DNA of 64,000 nucleotides from Celoporthe dispersa (GCA_016584495.1 WAID01000015.1:1798501-1862500); one strand, 5' to 3'; positions 46,559 through 58,539 are shown, counted from the first letter of the stretch. Notes: generated from the letters alone by a model not told the origin. A program made the numbers and translations.

Positions 46559-47220
46559 TACAGATAGCAGGAATCTGACAAGATACACTGTTGCAGCAGA
46601 CTGTTGCAGTAGGGAACCTGCAGCCAGCCGTTCGAGGGAGTGAGAGACGGACGGGGCTTGTGAAAGGGTGTGGGTAGTGTGGACTGTGGGAGCGGGAAGT
46701 CAGTCAGCCGTGGCGGTACGTACTGTGGTGGTACCGCTACATCAGTGCCATCATGCACCGCAGTGCCCGCTCTGGTAGCAGCAGCACGGGAGGTGACACA
46801 TCTCATTGGTCGACCTCTTGCACAGTAGCGGGCCGCTTTCGCTGCCCAACTCTAAGTACTCGGTACGTACCGCCCAGGGCAAGGGCATTCCCCCTCGAAG
46901 CTGCACCTGCACCTCGAGATTACGTGAGGCGCTTTTCCATCCATCTCCCACTGCACGGCTGCAGCATGGACCACTACAGCTCTGTATCCCACCCACACCA
47001 ACACCACGCCACACCACGCCACCCCACCCTACCTCGACCTCGACCGGCCTGACGTGCTCGACCAGCAGAGAGCTCATCCCTTTCGCCTACAGCAGCTTTG
47101 CATCGGACTAGCAGCTCGGCAGAGCTTGTTTTGGACCCAAGTTACATCGACGCCTCGACCTGCTGCTCCCCCCCCCTTCCCCTTCCCCCCTCGAGCCTGT
47201 CTGGGGATGGACGTGCGTTG

Positions 47221-47261
47221 CGCACACACGCACACGCACACACATACACACAAACACACAC
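47221..47261. repeat. Interrupted (CA)n tract
   Basis: CA repeat with G, T and AA interruptions. Confidence 0.85.
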
Positions 47262-47851
47262 GTCATGCAATGCAGCAGCGTCTATTGTGCATTCTCTTAC
47301 TCCTTGCACTCGCCACCCTCGCATCGGAGGCTGGGCTGCCTCGATCGTACCTCGCTGTGCGGTACAGTCAGTACCTGTAATAGCCTGCTCATCCGGATCG
47401 GACGTACCACCCGGCCTTCCCTCCTGGTGCGGGGGGGGCCTATCGCGGGTAGCTCTGGAGGACGACAACCCGAGCGCGGAGGCTGCTGCTCTGCTGGCTA
47501 CTGCACGACCGCCCGACCGCCTTGAGCACACCCAGCTCGCCCTCCCACGACATGCAACTGCCTATGCCCATGTCAAGGAACTCAGACTCGACCATAGGCC
47601 TTGTGAACCATGACCGATCGGATGCAACACAAAGACAGTGGCATGTAACTCAAAGTTCGAGGTCCACCTCAGCCTCAAATGCCAAAATCCAACCTCAGCC
47701 GACTCGGTAGCCACGAGAATGCCGTTGCATCAATGTGAGGGAAGCAGCAACAAGGTGCTCGGGGATGTGCAGCTCGTAGCCGCGAGCCCCCCGGCCTCGA
47801 ACCCATCCCGCCTTGTGCCCATGGCCCACAGACCCAGGTGCCTGGGGGGCC

Positions 47852-47883
47852 GGGGCCTGGGCCTGGACCTGGGCCTGTGCCTG
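47852..47883. repeat. Hexamer minisatellite (GGGCCT-like)
   Basis: About five diverged copies of a GGGCCT/GGACCT unit, period 6. Confidence 0.7.
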
Positions 47884-50800
47884 CACACACCAGCCTGCAG
47901 AGTCACCGCGCATAAAACCTACAGCGGGGCGTGAGACGGGTATTCACATGTCGAGGACCTAACGACAGATCTCCTCTCCCGCTCCCACGCCCACACTTCC
48001 GCCCTCCCTCCCTCCCTCTCTCTCCGTGTCTCGCCATAGAAAGCCTCTCAACGGGCCTCGCAGCAACCTCTGGCGCCCGCCCCCCCCCCCCCTCGCTGAA
48101 CCCGAGGCTGTGCACCTTTGGCTTTAACGCCCTCGTGCGCTCATTTTGAGTGCACACACCCGACGGCTCGCTACGGCTCCCCAAGTTGTCAGTAGTGTGA
48201 GCGATAAGTGCGGCAGCGCGAACAGAGGTAGGTCATCATCCAAGGGTTACGTCGTGCATGGCCTGTCATGTGCTGGTACAGAGTAATTGTCGGCTACACA
48301 AGCAATATGGTCCGGAAGGAGTGTGACCGCGCTACTGTACTGCATACATGCGGTCTACATGGGCTTGCAGTGTCTGCACTGTACGATAATTTAACTGCCC
48401 TCCCGTCCCACCTGTCAGGCGGATTGACCCGTTTCGTTCTCCATCCTCATCAGGGACCCGACTCAGTACTTTTCGGCCCCCAAGACCTACCAGCCTCCCC
48501 GACACACACGGCGGACGGCGGTCTACGGTGGCAGATGGCATCCTGACCTGAGGATTCGAAACTCTGGACGACAGAGATCTCTGGCAAATCACGAGCTGCA
48601 GAGGCTGCCACGTCGACCAAAGAGGAAGGCCAGGAACTGCACACGGGCCGGTACGGTACCTCGACCCAGGACCTTCCGCCAAGGTTGCAACCAATTCATC
48701 CCCCACCACCTCAGATCCCTGGCTGCAGCTGATTCTGGACCAACAACCCCCTCCCCCTTCTTCCGAATGCGCGGTTGTTCGGCGCAATTGTCCACGGGAG
48801 ATATCTGCCCTTCCCCCATCGTCCTCTCGCTAAGGCAACCGGTGTGGAATCCGGACGCTCGACATGTGTGCTGGAGCAGGTCGCGCCACTTTCAGAACGT
48901 GACCAGGGTCATTTAATGTTCAATACGGCCGGCATGGGTCCACCAACAATCAATCAATCACCACTGGGTGCGACGTCCCCCAGCCTGTCCGCGGAGCGGC
49001 TCACCCTTCGCCTTTCTAGATCGAGCCGATATGGGTATGCTGATCCCCATTCAGAATGGATTCTGCCGGTCGGGGCTACTGCTTGATCAAGCCTAGGGCT
49101 CTCACCGACCGACCATGCCGACCCGCAGAGAAAGGAGATGCTCGCGACCAGAGCCCAATCGAAACGGTCAGCCGCTGCACCAGGAGGGATAAGATGGCCA
49201 GACCAGAATCCGGGGGGGGGGATGACGGGTTGAGCCTTTTTAAATGCACGCCACGCGGTTCGGCAAGCACCGTTTGCAACGCTGCTCTGGCGACCTGGCA
49301 CGCGAGGCGCCCGTAAAGACCTCAAGACTCGCGTCAGTGATGCACCGAGGCCGCTCCCCAGCGCAGAGCAGGCCCCTCGCAGGGGACCCGTGACGGTCAT
49401 GGTACATAGTATTGTGCATCCATCTCGCGCCGTATACATCTGGGGACCTTCATTTAGAGGCGGGTCTGCAGCTTGACCAGACAGTTCCCCACTGCGCTGA
49501 CAGCCCTGTGGCCATGCCCTCCTCCCCGCGCGGTCGTTCCCCGAGTGGTCGAGACGAGGCAGCCGCCCTCTCTCTCTCCCCCTTGTTGGTGCGTCCCACC
49601 CCTCTCGAGATGTGCCCAGCTGGGTATGCCCAGCTGGGGGACGAGGTCCATCTCTGCGATAGAACCTACCGGATGGCGCAGCAGCCTCTGGGGGCTCAGC
49701 AGCCCCTCCTCTCCAACCTCAGAGTACACGCGACCTCGTCATATATGGCGGGTACCCGAGTTTACAGCCATGTAGGGCTGCCCCGATGCATTGCCGCCCA
49801 CAGCTTGAGTAGCAGTGGCCTTACCACTGTGGATCCGTGGAGGTCAGCAGCAGTGGGTCGTTAAACAAATGTGTGCCGCACGCGGAGTTTGGCAATGCTA
49901 GCGGAGCTGGCCCTCTGGTCATTGGCCAGTCACCTGGGGGGGGGGCCTCCTTACCTCCCTGACCACCGGGTGTTCCAGGTGCTCTCCCACAGACCTGCCT
50001 GCTAGGGAATGCTGCTCATAAGATCCTGCCGGGCCTTGCTCCCGTCCCTGCAGGCCAGAGATGTCCAGAGAGAGAGAGAGGGAGAGAAGTGTGGAGAAGG
50101 GTGTCCTGAAAGGCCGGCTGGCTGCAGATACAGACACGGCGATTGAAGACGTCCCGTGTTCAAAGCCCCCACGGCCGCCCTCCGGTGGCGGCCATCAGAC
50201 AGAATACAAAGTACCAAGATGCTGAATGGTGAGACATCAGAAAGCCATCGACCTGCTGCTAGGGCGCGGCTCGTGAGACACCAGACCATGATAAACATAG
50301 CCCCGACTGACACACAAAAGAGGTCATCAGACATCAGAGGTCGCAAGACCAACGTTGATGACAATCCAGGAAACCAGTGCGGCGAACCCTGGAATGCAAC
50401 GAGGGGGCCACCCTGGATCAGAGGTACTGCAGTACATAGCACAGCCGACACAATGCAATGTTACGACGCGCGCGGCCCCCGCCCTGATTGATGCTCCTAC
50501 TAGTACACAGATGCCTCCCAGATACACTGACCTCAACGACACCTCAGAAGGCTCCCCTCCTCTGTCTCCCTCGTTTGTAGCTATGAGAACCGGCACTGAG
50601 ACATCCGTCAACAAGACTGCCACCCTCAGAGTACATCTAGACGCGATATGCAGCCAGCTGGGGGGCACAAAATTGACTTTCAGTCCCCCCCCTCTCAAAA
50701 AAAAAAAGGATTATAAAAGAAAGAGAATAAAAATAAAACAAGTAAACCCTACCGGTACCGTCGTCGGCTAACAACTCCCCTGAGAGTGAAGCCGTCCAAG

Positions 50801-51414
50801 CTGGCATCATCCTTGCAGAGAGGCTTGATCTTGGCGGAAGCCGTTGAGATTGTTGAAATAAGCTTCAGTCCAAATCTGGTTTCTCTCATCTCCTCTCGCC
50901 TCGCCGCACCACATTGTCCTGGAGCAGACAACCTCTGTGCTCTGCATAGAGAGACCTGCGCCGGGACGGACTGTGCCTGAAGAGCAATACAGCTCTTCTT
51001 GCGCCGCGAACGAAGAGGAAGGCCTCGCTCTTTCGGTGGCGGCAGCGGCAGCAGAGACATCGCTGCGGCGAGGAGGTGACGCCCACGATGACTTGTCTCT
51101 TGTTGGCCGCAGAATCCTGTTCCCTCCAGCACCGGATGCGTTAAAAGGGGGCTCTGACGATCTGCGAAAGCCCGCAATCCCTACCAACCCAGCGTCTGTG
51201 AGCTCGCGTGGGTGGCTCCTTTGCCGCCAAGCGCCGCTGGGGGTACACTCTTGGGCCGCCTGGCCCCCAACCTGCTCGCGATGGATTCAGCTCCATGTCA
51301 GGCACCCTCGAAGGATTTGGACGATCTACGATGCCTGCACCCGTTGCATGTAGTAGTCGCCAGGTTCCCCGGGAAGGAAGACCTCGCCTTCAGCCACCAC
51401 ACGGGTGTAGTCGT

Positions 51415-51415
<1 letters not shown>

Positions 51416-51445
<30 letters not shown>
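51416..51445. repeat. (GT)n microsatellite
   Basis: About 14 GT units. Confidence 0.9.
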
Positions 51446-51761
51446 CCGGCCAGGCTCCCACCTTGCTACCAATCTAAGGAGCAAGAGATGCAAAACAGAG
51501 CGCCGACATCACCAACCGGGCCTGTTCGAATTACGCCGGGCTGAGGGGTAATGGAGCACCAACATCCACGCACGCATCCACTATCTGGTCATACCGGCCC
51601 TTGATCTCAGGATATCAAAAGCACCACCACAGAGCCCCGCCTGGCAGTCGGCCGTTCTGGTGCACGGCAGCGAGATGATCCCGTCCTGGTGGGAAGCAAA
51701 GAGGATCATTGGCTGCCTGGCGGTGCCTGCCGCATCAACAGCCATGCGCAGCTTGTCTATC

Positions 51762-51785
51762 TGAGAGAGAGAGAGAGAGAGAGAG
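51762..51785. repeat. (GA)n microsatellite
   Basis: About 12 GA units on the plus strand. Confidence 0.9.
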
Positions 51786-53290
51786 GTGGGGAGGGGGGCC
51801 TGTGGCCAGGCATATCTCACGGCACCTCGCGGTCCTACAGACGCCGACCACAGCACGTCACTGTGTCTTTTTAAGGAATTCCTGCATGCCCATCAGAACT
51901 GGCAGTACTCGATCCAGCAGGCGCAGCTCGCGACGCGTGCATGCTGCATGCTGCAGATGAAGTCACCGGCCCCTCCCTCCTGTGATGTCCTCTTGCATAG
52001 AACAGTACCCGGGTACCTTTTTTTTTTCTTTTATTTTTTCTTCTTTTGGTTTATGGCGACCAACGAGCAGCCTGTCCGCCGGTGCGTGCCATTTTGCGCA
52101 GCTGCTAGGTGGGGAGGAAGAGGAGGGGGGAGGGGCACGACCCATGGCTGGCCCGTTCAATGCGGCCTGCTCAGGCTAGGGAAGTGGGCCGTGGCTGCAG
52201 GCGTTTCTTCGGCCATCCCCTTGTCTACTTCTGGAATGTCGTCTGCTAGAGGCGGCCGTTCATCAGGCCAGAGGCGCGTCTGCCCCCCGGCCCTTGCTGC
52301 GTGCCTGGGACGTCTAGTCTCGGAACGTCGAGCCCATTCGCCCATGCTAGCTCGTGCACCCTCCTCCCCCAGGGACGATGGCAGAGGAGAACTAGACTGT
52401 CGGCGCGGCCAAGCGAGAACGGCGGCCTGCTACCGTTGGGAAAGTCCCAGGTTTCAAAACACTCAACGGGTGGAGCAGGGCATTCAGTACGAGGCGGGCA
52501 TGCGGGGCCGTCCAGAACCCACCTCGCTTGCGACCTCGGATATTTGACGCCTCGAGCACTCGGTTGTCAGGGCGGTACAAGGGGAGCTGGGGGGGGAGGG
52601 CAGGGTGGGCGCGCACAGGGTGATGAAATTGACAAGATAAGTTATCGACCGGTCGATTGTTGTGTGCAGTCGCCCACGTTCGAGAGCTGGAAGCCGACAG
52701 CAGCAGCCGGAAGTACGCGGGAAGGGGGTGGGAGGGGGAGGGAGGGGAGGACTTTTTCCTTCGCACAGACACCGCACCCACCCGGATTCAGATCTGCGGA
52801 CGCAGGACGAGGTCGGCAGCAGTCGAGCTGTGCGTGACCCCTTTTGGGAGGTCCATGATTTGCTCATGACTTGGTGGTCTCGCACAATTGGCTCGAGTCG
52901 ACTCACGTCTCATCTCCCCCCTACCCCTCCAAAAGCCGAAGTGGGTGCGGGCCCTCGCGAGGTATGCGACCTCTAGTACTAGGCCTCTCTTTGCCGCCTG
53001 TGACTGCCATAGTGGTCACGCTGCACCCGCTCATCGAGACCCGGGGGCAGGGTCGGTTGACCTGTACCAGATCCTGCCAGGCGGTGCTGCTGGGCCGTGT
53101 TCCATGTACCATAGACACACGGTACGGTGGCGGACGGCTGGTCGGTCATGCTCTCCCCTGCCCTACCATGTACATGCGCACGAGCAGTCTCTTGTCTCTG
53201 CTGTGCAGCAGTCCTGAAGCCCATCGCACCTATCGATTGCTGCCGGTATAACCCACCAGGGTTGTTTTTCACTCTGGGTCTGGAGAGGAA

Positions 53291-53296
53291 GACACA

Positions 53297-53339
<43 letters not shown>

Positions 53340-53340
53340 G
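53291..53340. repeat. Compound (CA)n(GA)n microsatellite
   Basis: About 11 CA units run directly into about 13 GA units, the same order as at 43.9, 44.6 and 55.4 kb. A TG/TA/CA-rich tract follows at about 53352-53414. Confidence 0.9.
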
Positions 53341-53583
53341 AACTGTAGATATGTATGTGTGTATATATATTTTGTATATATATCTATACACCACATACAC
53401 ACACACACACACGCAGGCAGACACTCTCACTCAGATCAAGGCTTGACAATTACCGTGCGCTCTCCATCTGGTGGTCGCTGACCTCACCAGGCTGGGAGAG
53501 GAACAGGGAGAAGAAGGACAGGAGCCGGCTCTGGCTGCTGCCGCTGCCACCACACACTCCTACTACCTGCGTACTGACTACTG

Positions 53584-53643
53584 GGGTACATGCTATGTAT
53601 GCTATATGGTACCGAGCAGTACCATAGTTGTAGCATGTACCCC
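53584..53643. repeat. Imperfect 60-nt inverted repeat (hairpin)
   Basis: The outer arms GGGTACATGCTA and TAGCATGTACCC pair perfectly (12 bp). Inside, ATATGGTAC faces GTACCATAG, with TATGGTAC/GTACCATA giving 8 bp. A CGAGCA loop and an asymmetric internal bulge complete the structure. Confidence 0.75.
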
Positions 53644-54030
53644 TCAAACTTCCACCCACCCTTACAGGCAGAGACGGCTGCCGGGGTGCCCCTGACTGCC
53701 CATCCTGGTCTATATTTTTCTGCAGCTCCCCACCAAGAAAAATAAACCACCCCCTCCTGCCCGAAGCCCCCTGGTCTTGAGCAATCTCGTGAACCGAATT
53801 TTGCTGTGCCCGGCCCCCATGCCTGCCACACCATACCGTTTTGATCACCTATCGGCCGTCTCGCCCAACGGTCGTCGAGAATTTGCGGGCCTGCTAGCCC
53901 TGGTGAGCTTGTCGGGGTTTTTTTGCTCGAATCAGAACCCCCTGCGCTCCCTCGAGGGACAAGGGGGCCAGGCACTGCACCGAGCTCCATGAGTGCGAGA
54001 GGACCCAGCCTTCCGGAGCTGGTTCTGATA

Positions 54031-54046
54031 GAGAGGAGAGAGAAGA

Positions 54047-54080
<34 letters not shown>
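54031..54080. repeat. (GA)n tract
   Basis: A long, slightly interrupted GA repeat. It is followed about 180 bp on by a second GA tract at 54260-54288, with a pyrimidine-rich CTT/CTC block between them. Confidence 0.9.
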
Positions 54081-54083
<3 letters not shown>

Positions 54084-55344
54084 GCTGGAGAAAAGTCGAG
54101 GGCGGAGAGCGTCATGCCAATCTCCCACTCCCCCCCCCTTTAGCTCCCGTGGGTGGCAGACACCGGCAGCAGGTCCTCCAGCCCGTTTTCCTCTTCCTCT
54201 TCTTGTTCTCTTCCTCCTCCTCCTCCTCCACCTCTTCTCTCTGTTTGTGCTCGTCTCGAAAGAGAGAGAGAGAGAGAGAGAGAGAGAAGGGGTTGGCAAT
54301 CTCCGCTGCAGGTCTCCTACCCCTCGCCATGCAGATACGATATGGTCTTATATCGAACGCGGTCCAGACAGAGGCCTGCTGGAGGGGTCGCGCGCGGGTG
54401 AGCTCTGTCTTGCATCTATCTCCGATCCACTCTGGCCAGGTCCTGGGCGCATGGTCGTGGCCACTAGCCAGGAGTTCCTTGATCCTTCGGCAGAACATTT
54501 CAGGGAACACGGCAAGTGCTGGCCAAGTCCGATGAATCTTCACAAACTTTATGCTCGGATCTCCTAGCGCCCCAAAGAGCCCCCCCCTGGTGCAATACTG
54601 CCTGCTTTCTTGCTTGCTGCTTGCTTGCTGCGAGTTCCCACTTCTCTTTTTTTTTTCCTCTTTTTTTTTTCTTGTTCTTTTTTTTGCCGTCCTCGTCCAG
54701 AGCAGCCGGCCGCTGGGTGGTTTTTATTTAAAAAAATATATTTATTATTAATGGTAAGTGTTTGTCTCCTGGAGAAATTTTGTTGTTACGAGTACCAGCA
54801 CATCTGATTTTTTCTCTTCTCTCTTTCTTTTGTAGAAAAAAGAGAAAAAAATCAGCAGTAAATTTGAATTCTTCAGCCAGGAGAGAAGCATCTTGAAGTC
54901 CCGACCACCCTTGGAAAGAAGAGAAAACAAAATGGATAAAAAAAAAAAGGGACGCTGGTTCGCGGCGGAGGAGAGAGACGAGGGTCAGACCTTGCGATGT
55001 ACATGCCCCCCCCGCCCGGCCGACCTCCATAATAAAGGGTGGGCTCAGGGTGGTATCCCATATGCCGTAAGTATCTGAACTCACAGCAACCCCCCCCTCC
55101 CCCCCTGCTGCTCACCTGCCAGATCGCCGCGGCCTCCCTCCTCCTTCCCTGTATGGTTACATGTACATGCGGATACGTACTGTACAGTATACACACATAC
55201 ACGCGCACACACACACACAAGCACAGGAGAGCTCCCTCGATTGTGTGCATCTCTGGCCCTAAGGGCGGTCCACCGTCAAAGACTCGTCACTCCCTGTTAC
55301 CCACTTCCTGGCTCTCAACCACCACACCCCTGTATATGTGTGCG

Positions 55345-55377
55345 GGAGAGGGAGAGAGAGAGAGAGGAGAGAGAGAG

Positions 55378-55419
<42 letters not shown>
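55345..55419. repeat. Compound (GA)n(CA)n(GA)n microsatellite
   Basis: GA units, then about eight CA units, then about 13 GA units on the plus strand. Confidence 0.9.
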
Positions 55420-55691
55420 CTATACTGCCTGCTGCCCCCATCGCCCCATCGACCCATCGACCCTTGATCCACCCCCAGGATAGTGCCGGCGGCTTTCATA
55501 AAAACTCCCCCCACCAATATCTACCGTATCATTTCCATACAAGTACCACTTGTTTCTGCAGACCTGCAGGGCCGCCCGTCCAACTCCATGCTAACTTCAC
55601 CTCTCCGTTTCGTCTGTTGGACATATTCGACCTCGTCCTGTCTCAACTGGCCCAGGCGACAAGGCTGTACACAGTCGCAGACCCTCCGGCT

Positions 55692-55731
<40 letters not shown>

Positions 55732-55753
55732 CGTGCGTGGATGTGTGTGTGTG
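55692..55753. repeat. (GT)n / GTGC tract
   Basis: About 17 GT units followed by TGCG and further TG units. Confidence 0.9.
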
Positions 55754-55929
55754 GCGAGTCCAGCTTCGGTCCGCCTCGAGAGGAGACTTGGTCGTGAAGG
55801 CCGCTCCCAGGCCGTGTCTAAGAGGGAGACTGGTGTTCTTGTGAGCGCGTGTGGCTGGATCCGATATATATATTCCCCCGACCTTTTCGCGGACGTTGGG
55901 ACATCAGGTGGCGACGGCGTGCTATAACC

Positions 55930-56196
55930 ACACCCTGCCCAGCCTTTTTTTCCCTCTTCTTTCTCCCCTCTCTACGACTTTAACCCCCCCTTCCAACCAA
56001 CCAGAACCCACAGAGACGCAGGAGGACGAAAACAGCAGCAGCAGCAACGAGAGCAATATAAACAACAACAACATCATCCTCAAACCAAGAACAACCAGAC
56101 CAACCAACCAACCAACCAAAAAAAAAAGAAGGGTTCAGCAATTCTTCCTGCTGGGCGAGACATGTTCCCATGTGCACCGCAACTTACGCAGTCACC
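55930..56196 (+). promoter_or_regulatory. Probable vib-1 5' leader
   Basis: A pyrimidine-rich block (about 55.94-56.0 kb) is followed by a CAA/CAG/AAC-rich, G-poor stretch up to the start codon. This composition is typical of unstructured fungal 5' untranslated leaders. No transcription start can be placed from sequence alone. Confidence 0.45.
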
Positions 56197-58539
56197 ATGG
56201 CAGAGCTGAAGGAGCCGGCGTCGCAGCACAACCTCTGGTACGGCAGTCCGGTGCAGATGTCGACGAGCAGGGCGGGCCACGGCGCGGACGCAGGGCTCCC
56301 GAGCACGGGCTCGAGCTCGCCGCAGTCGGGGCGGCCGAGGCAGGGCGGCTGGGGCAGCGTGGACCACCACTCACAGTACTCGTCGTACAGCCGATACTCC
56401 CAGGACGACTCGGCGGCCGAAGCGTACGACCGGCACGCGCAGCACTCCCTGGCGAGCCACCAGAGCTTCCCCAGCCTCAAGAGGCCGTACTCGGCGACGG
56501 AGCAGCCCCCGTACCAGGAGATGGTGCAGGACCTGCGCGACGACGGCGCCAAGCTCGGCATGGGCCACGACCACAAGCTCCTGTCGTTCCGGAAGGCGAC
56601 GGACAAGGTCACGATCCTCGACGCCCACGGGCGCATCCAGCAGCTCGAGCTGACGGCCCAGCTGCACGGCATGTTCTTCCTGTCCGAGATGCCCGCCACC
56701 AACACCGACGGCAGCGTGCTGCAGCCGGAGCTGACCTGCTACCGGCGGAACCTGTTCCAGGTCAGCGGCTCGCTGATCACGCCGAGGGGCCCCATGTCCG
56801 TCATCTCCCCCCGAAACGGGCGAGACCGTCCCCGTCAGCGCCACCGAGGTCACCATCTCCGCCATCGAGTCCGTCGACGGCCACCCCGTGCGGCTGATCG
56901 TGATCCCCTGGAAGACGCCCCCGCCCAACTCGCCTGAGGTCACCCAGGCGCCCGACCAGGAGCCGTCGTCCCTGCCGCTGATCCCGTTCCAGGACGACGG
57001 GTCTGAGGCCGACGGGGAGTACGCGGTCTACCCGGTCGGGTGGCGACGACTCCAGTTCCGAATGTAAGACGACGTGCAGAAGAAACCTCCCCCTCCCCCT
57101 CCCCCCCCCCTTTTTTGGTGTGTGTGAGAGAGAGAAAGTGAGGAAGTGAGAGAGAGAGGGACACACACAAACAGAGACATTGAGATGAGTAGTATGCTGA
57201 CGAGGAGGTGCCCAGCGCGACGGCCAACAACGGGAGGAGAAAAGAGCTCCAGCAGCACTTCGTGGTGCACCTGAAGGTGGTGTCGACCCTGGCGAACGGC
57301 AGCAAGGTCGTGCTCTGCGAGGCACAGACGGCACCGATCGTGGTGCGGGGACGGAGCCCTCGGAACTTCCAGGCGAGAAAGGAGATCCCGCTCTGGGCTC
57401 CAGCGCCGGGTCGAGGGGCCAGGCGCTGGTGGAGACGGGGCTGGGCATCGTGGCGGGACCTCTGTCCGTCAAGACCCAGGACTCCAAGGGGAGGCCCCTG
57501 AACATCGAGCTGCCCCGGACGGCCTTCACCTTCACCGCGCCCGCCAAGATGCCAGCGAGCCCGATGGGAGCCATGCGATCAAAGTGAGTCTCCCTTCCTC
57601 TCTCGCGCCCCAGAAGAAGAAAACAAAGACGAACCTGGGGAGGGTCTTGACGACCACACGCGTGGTCTTCAGCGAGCCCCGGGGGGAGGATACGGAAGGA
57701 TGAGCTGACCAGCGGCCCCAAGTTCATACCCGACGTCGTGGAACCCGACCATGGCACCCGCCTCGGGCGCGCCGACCTACCCAGCGACGACCATCGCGTC
57801 CGACCCGTACCAGAAGCTGCCGCTGTCGGGCGCGCCGGGGTACGCCGCCGAGGCCCAGGAGCTGCCGCCGCACCTCCCGACCTCGATGCCGTCCATGCAG
57901 CTGTCCATGGTCTCGGGCGACCCGCCAGGGCAGCACGCGGCCCAGGGGCCGTCGTCACAGGCAGCACCCCCGATACGCACCCAGTACGCCTCGTACGTCC
58001 AGACCTCCACCGCGCCGGCACCCCTCTCGGGCTCCGCGACCGCCACCAGCGGCCTCAGCGTGCCGCGGTACGTGGACGACGCCAACCCGCGGCCCTCCAA
58101 GAGCCCGCGCCACCCGAGCCACCCGTCCATCCACGCCGCGTCCATATCGAGCACCGAGTCCTCCAACGAGTACCGCTACGGCCCGCCCGCCTACGGCAGC
58201 ATGAGCAGCGCCTCGGCCGACATCAGCCCCGGCGCCTCGCAGCAGCAGCAGCAGCACCACCACCCGTACACGACGAGCTCGGCCGCCGCCCCGGACACCG
58301 CCACCTCGTCCGGCGCCCCCGCCCACCCCGCCCGCGACTACTACCCCCCCTCGGCCTCGTGGACCACCACCGCGGGCGAGTCCAGCGCCCCGACCTACGC
58401 CAACGGCGAGCACAGGCCCCCGTACCCTTACCCGGCGGACCAGTACAAGCCCTCGGGAGCCGTCAAGAACGAGCATGCCTCCTCGGCCCCCGTGTATCCC
58501 GGCCAGGCCGTCGGCCACTACTCGTGGAACACCTCCTAG
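56197..58539 (+). CDS. vib-1: Ndt80/PhoG-like transcription factor VIB-1
   Basis: VIB-1 is a nuclear Ndt80-fold regulator; in Neurospora it controls incompatibility genes and secreted hydrolases. Exons are 56197-57063, 57216-57583 and 57723-58539 (introns 152 and 139 nt), about 683 residues. The start at 56197 has a good CACCATGG context; 56170 would add nine residues. The leader has NLWYGSPVQ and DSAAEAYDRHAQHSL. The DNA-binding domain runs from LTCYRRNLFQVSGSLITPRG through VTISAIESVDGHPVRLIVIPW and YPVGWRRLQFRIATANNGRRKELQQHF to VVRGRSPRNFQARKEIP. The tail is Pro/Ser/Tyr-rich and ends VGHYSWNTS. Two single-base shifts are needed: one C too many in C6 (56807-56812) and one C short at 57391-57394. 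They cancel, and the flanking sequence stays conserved, so an intact gene with sequence errors is likely. Confidence 0.9.

Larger units (their letters stand above)
43901..55929. other. Gene-free, microsatellite-rich stretch upstream of vib-1
   Basis: About 12 kb without a recognisable gene. The DNA is not AT-rich. It carries repeated CA/GA compound microsatellites, GT and GGT tracts, many GTAC-centred short palindromes and one long imperfect hairpin (53584-53643). Long frames here are low-complexity translations of the repeats (ERERER, SLSLSL, HTHTHT). It may be an extended regulatory or untranslated region of vib-1, but that is inference. Confidence 0.45.

Noticed and set aside
53127..55844. 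Frames with long ERERER, SLSLSL or HTHTHT stretches
   Set aside because: These are translations of CA/GA microsatellites and have no other coding signal.
56801..58021. 406-codon minus-strand frame over vib-1
   Set aside because: It overlaps conserved vib-1 exons antisense and runs through its introns and microsatellites. High GC content explains its length.
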